IMG/VR virus record: IMGVR_UViG_3300031772_000004
Coordinates: 1 to 42,709 of that record
Source of the DNA: a virus
Reading direction: 5' to 3' (one strand)
DNA length: 42,709 bases
Each line of letters begins with the position of its first letter. Position 1 is the stretch's first letter. The notes under the pieces are model-generated. The model was not told the DNA's origin, made no database searches, and saw only the letters and a list, made by a program, of their open reading frames with translations. Below, one piece after another: positions 38,794-42,709 of this stretch. Made by a program: the position numbers and the translations under genes.

Positions 38794-39419
38794 ATAAAAC
38801 AATCATTGGCATATCAGGATTGGCTAGAGCTGGGAAGAATTTATTTGCGGATGTTGCGATTGATATTTTAAAGAAGAAAAATATAACCGCAAAGACTTTT
38901 GCTCTTGCGTATTATCTTAAAGAGGATTGCGCAGATTTCATTAAAACATATTTGGATTTAAGTGTTTATTCAGAAAAGAATGAAGAGAAAGAAATATTTA
39001 GACCTCTTTTAGTTTGGTATGGCGATGTTAAGAGAAAACAAACGAAAGGCAGATATTGGATTGAAGCGTTACAAAAGGATTTAGAGGCTTCTAAAGCTTC
39101 TGTGAATATAATAACTGATATTCGTTATACGACATATGAGCGGGATGAATGTTATTGGTTGCAAAAAGAATTGGGTGGGAAGCTAGTGCATATTGCTAAA
39201 TATAATATAGATTCGGGCGGTAACAAAATCTTTGATTTACCGCCGAATGAGCATGAAGAATTTAATGACCCTATATTACAGAAGTCTGGTGATATTAAAA
39301 TAGAGTGGGAAGCTATCGGTTATAAATGTAATAATAGCTATATCTGTATGTTGAATGATTCAACCATAAAAGCTGCTGTAAATGATTCTTTGCTTAAATG
39401 TGGCATTGAAGGGTTATAA
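38790..39419 (+). CDS. Deoxynucleoside monophosphate kinase (T4 gp1-like)
   Basis: The 209-aa P-loop kinase begins with IIGISGLARAGKNLFAD (4-20), the phosphate loop GLARAGK (residues 10-16), with Asn17 where Ser/Thr is usual. Central NIITDIRYTTYERDE and a late 'NEHEEFNDP' segment fit phage dNMP kinases. It phosphorylates dNMPs (dGMP, dTMP, modified dCMP in T4), completing the dNTP supply with NrdJ and ThyX. Because the P-loop Ser/Thr is replaced, Mg coordination may differ from the T4 enzyme. Overlaps the previous gene by 4 bases. Confidence 0.75.
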   Translation: MNKTIIGISGLARAGKNLFADVAIDILKKKNITAKTFALAYYLKEDCADFIKTYLDLSVYSEKNEEKEIFRPLLVWYGDVKRKQTKGRYWIEALQKDLEASKASVNIITDIRYTTYERDECYWLQKELGGKLVHIAKYNIDSGGNKIFDLPPNEHEEFNDPILQKSGDIKIEWEAIGYKCNNSYICMLNDSTIKAAVNDSLLKCGIEGL

Positions 39420-39449
39420 AATTATTATTTTAAATAAAGGAATTATAAT

Positions 39450-39725
39450 ATGAAAACAACCTATTTAGATTACTTAAATAAGCCAAATGGCAATCCAATT
39501 ACCGAAATTGGCCAGCTATGCCGTAAGTGTAATACACCTGTCATAGAACAGGTGCATAAGCCAAATTGGAAGCCTAAGCCAAACCAATCATACTACTTTA
39601 CAAAGTGGTTATATTGTAGTGGCTGCAAAACTGTTTATTATTTAGATAAATTTAGAGTATTTACTGATAGTAAACATGGTGATGCAGCGATTGAACGGCT
39701 TGAAATGATTGGCCATAAAGGTTAA
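39450..39725 (+). CDS. Small zinc-ribbon protein
   Basis: The 91-aa protein has two Cys pairs of zinc-ribbon type: CRKC (about 24-27) and CSGC (about 56-59), framing 'NTPVIEQVHKPNWKPK' and followed by KTVYYLDKFRV. Zinc ribbons of this size are common among small phage proteins that bind nucleic acid or other proteins. AAGGAATTATAATATG gives a reasonable ribosome site. Partner unknown. Confidence 0.65.
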   Translation: MKTTYLDYLNKPNGNPITEIGQLCRKCNTPVIEQVHKPNWKPKPNQSYYFTKWLYCSGCKTVYYLDKFRVFTDSKHGDAAIERLEMIGHKG

Positions 39726-39735
39726 AAGGAATAAT

Positions 39736-40032
39736 ATGAAAATACGCACAGGATTTGTAAGCAATAGTAGTAGCTGTAGTTTTGTCATTAACAAGGATTG
39801 TATTACGGGTATGCAGCGTGATAAAATTTATGATTATTACAATTTTGGTGTAGTCATTGGTCATATTATTCCAGATGATATTAGGCCTGAGTGGGAATCT
39901 TCATATCGTAATTGGAGTATTCATGAAACTCCTGGCGCTATTAAAGGATTCTCTGTCATTGATAATTTTGATATGCCATCCTATTTAGATAAGATTGGTA
40001 TTAATCGAAAAAATATTAAATTTGATGAATAA
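39736..40032 (+). CDS. Small protein with N-terminal RTGFVSNSSSCSF motif
   Basis: The 98-aa protein starts at ATG 39736 with AAGGAA upstream. Its N-terminus, MKIRTGFVSNSSSCSFVI, is a motif I have seen at the very start of many otherwise unrelated bacterial and phage proteins, whose meaning is unexplained. The rest is acidic and helical with Trp and Tyr (RPEWESSYRNWSIHETPG). It overlaps the start of the third Mom-like gene by 8 bases, so it is coupled to the Mom-like/DruA-like unit. Confidence 0.6.
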   Translation: MKIRTGFVSNSSSCSFVINKDCITGMQRDKIYDYYNFGVVIGHIIPDDIRPEWESSYRNWSIHETPGAIKGFSVIDNFDMPSYLDKIGINRKNIKFDE

Positions 40033-40732
40033 TCTTTATATACAAAAGGCATCGAATAGTGAAGCTAAAGATTTAATTGTTAAAAACCACTACACGCATA
40101 AGTGGACTATCGCTGAACTTTGCCTTGGATTATATAAAAAGGAGTTTGTTGAAGGATTCTTTGATACCGATAAGTTATTAGGAGTAATTATTTTTGGTCC
40201 CACGGCCGGCGCAAATGTCGCAAAAAGCATTTCGCCCCTGTTAAATGCTAGCAATACATGGGAATTAAAACGACTTTGGGTTGATGATTGTCTTGGCAAA
40301 AATACGGAGTCATGGTTTATAAGTCAAGCTATTGATTACATTAAAAATTTTCATTCAAACATAAAGTGCATCATAAGTTATGCTGACCCAGACGCTGGAC
40401 ACATAGGTACAATATATGCCGCTGCTAATTTCATTTATCAGAATATAGAACGGCCAAAAGGCACAAGTGGTTATGTAGTTAGTTTTGATGGTGGCAAAAA
40501 GTGGGTACATGGTCGAACATTATTTAATAAGTATGGGTCATTTGAATTTAATAAACTTGTGGCAGTATTACCGCGGCCATTCTGGATAAAAGAATTATCA
40601 GTAAAAGAAAGATATGTTTATCCTCTTGGAAATAAGATAGAACGCAAGGAATTATTAAAGAGCATGAATTATAAATCCTTGCGGTATCCAAAAAAGAAAT
40701 TAGATAAGGAAAAAATAACTGAATATGTCTAA
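40025..40732 (+). CDS. Mom-like (GNAT-fold) protein 3
   Basis: The 235-aa protein (start ATG 40025, overlapping the previous stop by 8 bases; the longer frame from 39995 lies inside that gene) has HYTHKW (22-27), LLGVIIFGPTAG (51-62), ELKRLW (80-85), KNTES (92-96), ISYADPDAGHIGTIYAAANFIYQ (in parts: SYAD 118-121, GHIGTIYAA 125-133) and a C-terminal KWVHGRT. It is the copy closest to the Mom consensus, since it keeps GHxGTIY. Mom modifies adenine in phage DNA. It overlaps the DruA-like gene by 8 bases, so the two proteins are made together. Confidence 0.75.
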   Translation: MNNLYIQKASNSEAKDLIVKNHYTHKWTIAELCLGLYKKEFVEGFFDTDKLLGVIIFGPTAGANVAKSISPLLNASNTWELKRLWVDDCLGKNTESWFISQAIDYIKNFHSNIKCIISYADPDAGHIGTIYAAANFIYQNIERPKGTSGYVVSFDGGKKWVHGRTLFNKYGSFEFNKLVAVLPRPFWIKELSVKERYVYPLGNKIERKELLKSMNYKSLRYPKKKLDKEKITEYV

Positions 40733-41468
40733 TTTCTTTGATTTTACTAATAATGATAATTCTCCCGTGGTATTAGAATCATGTAATTCTTCTATAAAAA
40801 ATAAACTTTTCAAAGATACCATAGACACTTATCATAGTTATGTAAAATTCAAATCCATACCATCCCGCCGATTAAGCTATCTTGTCTATGAATCCAAGAG
40901 TGGAAATTTGATTGGAGCAGTAGGAATTAGCAGTGCGGTTATAGCTGTAGCCTGTATAGACAAATATATCGGCTGGGATTCTAAAACAAAAATGCGAAAC
41001 TTGAATAAAGTCGCCAATAACTCTCGATTCTGTCTTATTCAGTCAAATATAACCATAAAGAATACAGGCAGTATGGCATTAAAACAATTAAGAATCATTG
41101 GAGCTAAGGATTGGAAAGCTCGTTATGGTGATGAATTGATTTTATTGGAAACATTTGTTCAGCCCGAAAGAGACTTAGCATATAACACACAAATGACTCG
41201 AAATGGTTCGGTATACCTTTCCGACAATTGGATTGAGATTGGTATGACAAGCGGCAGTTCCATACAGAAATCTCCACTTAAATTGTGGGCAAAAGAAGAT
41301 GGAGAACGTGGGCGGTTAGCGAGAGAAGATAAAGCGGAATGTTTGAAGCGTTATGCTCAATATATGGATGGGCATAATAATAGTGGTTACAAAGTCACAA
41401 AGAGTAAGAAGAAGATTGTTTTTATTAAACCATTGGTATACAATTGGAAGATTAAGTTGACAACTTAA
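40725..41468 (+). CDS. DruA-like (DUF4338-type) protein 2
   Basis: The 247-aa protein shows the DUF4338/DruA blocks: LIGAVGISSAVIAV, CIDKYIGWD (matching RD..IGW), NNSRFCLI (matching N.RFLi), SMALKQLRI and DWKARYGDELILLETFVQPERD (matching W..yG..p.llETFVd), then VYLSDNWIEIGMTSG (matching Y.a.nW..lG.T.G). The ETFV block is kept here but not in the relative at 34640. Its start overlaps the Mom-like gene by 8 bases. Its stop TAA (41466-41468) overlaps the minus-strand gene's stop in TTAA. The role is unknown; co-expression with a Mom-like enzyme suggests a joint function. Confidence 0.7.
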   Translation: MSNFFDFTNNDNSPVVLESCNSSIKNKLFKDTIDTYHSYVKFKSIPSRRLSYLVYESKSGNLIGAVGISSAVIAVACIDKYIGWDSKTKMRNLNKVANNSRFCLIQSNITIKNTGSMALKQLRIIGAKDWKARYGDELILLETFVQPERDLAYNTQMTRNGSVYLSDNWIEIGMTSGSSIQKSPLKLWAKEDGERGRLAREDKAECLKRYAQYMDGHNNSGYKVTKSKKKIVFIKPLVYNWKIKLTT

Positions 41469-41746
41469 TATGTTTTTATTAAAACGCCTTCGTTATAGAA
41501 GGAGATGGAAGACTCTTTGATTTTATTTTTTATGTGTGGCATATAATTTGGCAAATTATCGGTTACTATTCTAACATATGTATTATTTGCATTTGTTCTT
41601 GCGCTTTCTTTTACTGCTGCTCCTTTACAGCCACACAATGTTTTATAATTTTCTACTAATTCAATGAAATTTGAAAATGGAGAAATTGATTCAAGGTTGG
41701 AATTTCTTATAAGACTACTAAACTCTGTAAAATTGTTAATGTTCAT
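41465..41746 (-). CDS. Small unknown protein (minus strand)
   Basis: A 93-aa protein whose start overlaps the preceding membrane-protein gene by 11 bases. It carries KTLCGCKGAAVKES (Cys-Gly-Cys around residue 38-40) and otherwise helical segments; no family recognised. It ends in the same TTAA tetranucleotide as the convergent DruA-like gene. A short Cys pair could bind metal, but no other ligand is evident. Last gene of a minus-strand unit led by a glycosyltransferase. Confidence 0.5.
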   Translation of the reverse strand: MNINNFTEFSSLIRNSNLESISPFSNFIELVENYKTLCGCKGAAVKESARTNANNTYVRIVTDNLPNYMPHIKNKIKESSISFYNEGVLIKTY

Positions 41747-42077
41747 CTTTTAGTGTTTTCAATAAATAGTAAACAACTAAAGAGCTTATACAAACAATTG
41801 GAATATTAATAAAACAGCTAAATATTATACAAAATATTATAGATAACCACACAGATAAACAGACTGGGCACATTATTAGTCGAACAAAGAAGCAATCGTG
41901 GTATCTTTTTATAAAATGATGATAAGTCAATTCAAAGTTCTTTTTATATGCTTCATCAAATAGGTCTATTTTAAATAATTTTGATAGATGAAATAGACGG
42001 CAATATTCAACAAAAGCGTCGGTATCAAACCATATAATTAGAAGTAGGGTTATTAAAAATATTAGGGTTATAATCAT
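41736..42077 (-). CDS. Small membrane protein with CPVC motif (minus strand)
   Basis: The 113-aa protein has an N-terminal membrane helix (residues 1-17), an amphipathic middle with KRYHDCFFVRLIMCPVCLSVWLSI (in parts; Cys70 and Cys73 in CPVC) and further hydrophobic segments to about residue 105. The 'CPVCLSVWLS' block resembles a family of small phage membrane proteins with C-x2-C followed by a Trp (DUF1360-like pattern), not a confident match. It is coupled to the glycosyltransferase gene by a 4-base overlap. Likely acts at the host membrane. Confidence 0.55.
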   Translation of the reverse strand: MIITLIFLITLLLIIWFDTDAFVEYCRLFHLSKLFKIDLFDEAYKKNFELTYHHFIKRYHDCFFVRLIMCPVCLSVWLSIIFCIIFSCFINIPIVCISSLVVYYLLKTLKDEH

Positions 42078-42709
42078 AATAATTGTGAAGTAAAATAAAT
42101 GTCATCCAATGTTATTAATTTCTTTTCGTAACTTTCCAACGAACCGATATAGAATTTAAATATATCATATTCCATATCTCCGATTACAGCGGATTCTGAT
42201 AGAATATCAGGTAACATTTCAGTTATGATAAGAAATCTGTCTTGAGTTAAATTTTTCGCGTCAAAATCAATTAATACATAATTTTGTTTATCATTATCAT
42301 ATGGTCTGATTTTGTTAGATAAATCGAATTTAGTATTTGGTTGGGTTTGGTTTATGTAATTATCATAATCACAATCAACATATAAAGTTGAGAACCATGG
42401 CTCTAAATATTGTAATACATTTTCATTGCAATTTTTGACAATTACACCCACATCATATTTTTTCTTTACAATTGGATGTAAATATTCATCGTGCTTTACT
42501 CCAGACCCCCATTTTCTTATAAATTCCAATGTAGAATTATGCATTAAAATTTGCCAATCTTTTGATTTTTGTGAGTGATCTTTTGTCAAAACACCATGTT
42601 CAAACTGTCCACCTCTGCAAGTTAAGTGATAAACAAATGATTCCCAAGATTGGATTAAAGTATAACCATTTAATATCATTCGGTTAAATACATCGCTATC
42701 TTCTCTTGC
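42074..42709 (-). CDS. Glycosyltransferase-like protein, C-terminal part (5' end outside window)
   Basis: The frame is open past ATG 42679 to the window edge, so this is the C-terminal part of a longer protein. Reading in from the edge gives AREDSDVFNRMILNGY, then ESFVYHLTCRGGQ: the acidic ED (catalytic-base position of GT-A type glycosyltransferases), NRM and H-x-x-C-R-G blocks of family-2-like enzymes. After about residue 60 the rest is a beta-rich region with Asp-rich segments (YVDCDYDNY, VLIDFDAK). It could glycosylate phage DNA (modified bases) or host surface glycans; the window does not decide. It is the first visible gene of the minus-strand unit. Confidence 0.6.
   Translation of the reverse strand, partial: AREDSDVFNRMILNGYTLIQSWESFVYHLTCRGGQFEHGVLTKDHSQKSKDWQILMHNSTLEFIRKWGSGVKHDEYLHPIVKKKYDVGVIVKNCNENVLQYLEPWFSTLYVDCDYDNYINQTQPNTKFDLSNKIRPYDNDKQNYVLIDFDAKNLTQDRFLIITEMLPDILSESAVIGDMEYDIFKFYIGSLESYEKKLITLDDIYFTSQLL

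Noticed and set aside
1-42709. CRISPR arrays, rRNA, tRNA, insertion sequences, alternative genetic code
   Set aside because: No regularly spaced repeats, no transposase, no tRNA signature found by eye; all genes read through with the standard stops, and TGA is used as a stop in many ATGA overlaps.

Overview
This AT-rich window is part of the genome of a large tailed bacteriophage with a contractile-tail (T4-type) baseplate. The evidence is a run of tail and baseplate genes (gp26-like hub/chaperone protein, tape measure, gp53-like protein, hub protein) next to a phage replication set (family A polymerase, gp32-like SSB, UvsX/RecA-like recombinase, flap nuclease, DnaB-like helicase, gp62-like clamp-loader subunit, dNMP kinase). 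Nearly all genes lie on the + strand, tightly packed, often with 4-base ATGA overlaps. The standard genetic code fits throughout. I found no tRNA, rRNA, CRISPR array or insertion sequence. The host cannot be named. Promoters are of the ordinary sigma-70 type (TTGACA/TATAAT-like).

Layout. 1-12.4 kb: virion and tail module, comprising a duplicated-domain protein, a nucleotidyltransferase-like protein, a first Mom-like protein, the gp26-like protein with a probable frameshifted extension, the tape measure and several baseplate proteins. 12.4-17.4 kb: a divergent family A DNA polymerase, then poorly characterised proteins, some sharing an N-terminal LKxLIxE motif and one with a long Ala/Pro-rich tail. 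17.5-24.9 kb: lipoprotein, gp32-like SSB, RecA-like protein, flap nuclease, one minus-strand gene behind a bidirectional terminator, and the helicase. 25-28 kb: B12-dependent ribonucleotide reductase and ThyX, for dNTP supply. 28-33.9 kb: a second Mom-like protein, a large repeat-containing protein, and a MoxR/CobS-type ATPase with a CobT-like VWA protein. 33.9-37 kb: a small winged-helix-like candidate, a DruA (DUF4338)-like protein and a QueC-like enzyme. 37-41.5 kb: small genes, clamp-loader subunit, dNMP kinase, a zinc-ribbon protein, a third Mom-like protein overlapping a second DruA-like protein. 41.5-42.7 kb: three minus-strand genes ending in a glycosyltransferase cut by the window edge.

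Themes. (1) DNA modification: three diverged Mom-like proteins, two DruA-like proteins and a QueC-like protein occur in one window, and the third Mom-like gene is translationally overlapped with a DruA-like gene. This is the best candidate for an undescribed system (a Mom/DruA-type DNA hypermodification or counter-defence set). (2) A probable +1 (or -2) programmed frameshift joins the gp26-like protein to a 71-codon extension just before the tape measure, the classical location of tail-assembly chaperone frameshifts. (3) At least five genes have a good sigma-70 promoter whose -10 box ends only 7-9 bases before the ATG and have no Shine-Dalgarno, suggesting leaderless mRNAs. (4) A cobalamin-dependent reductase coexists with CobS/CobT-like proteins. 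All function assignments are from reading the sequence; no database search was run.
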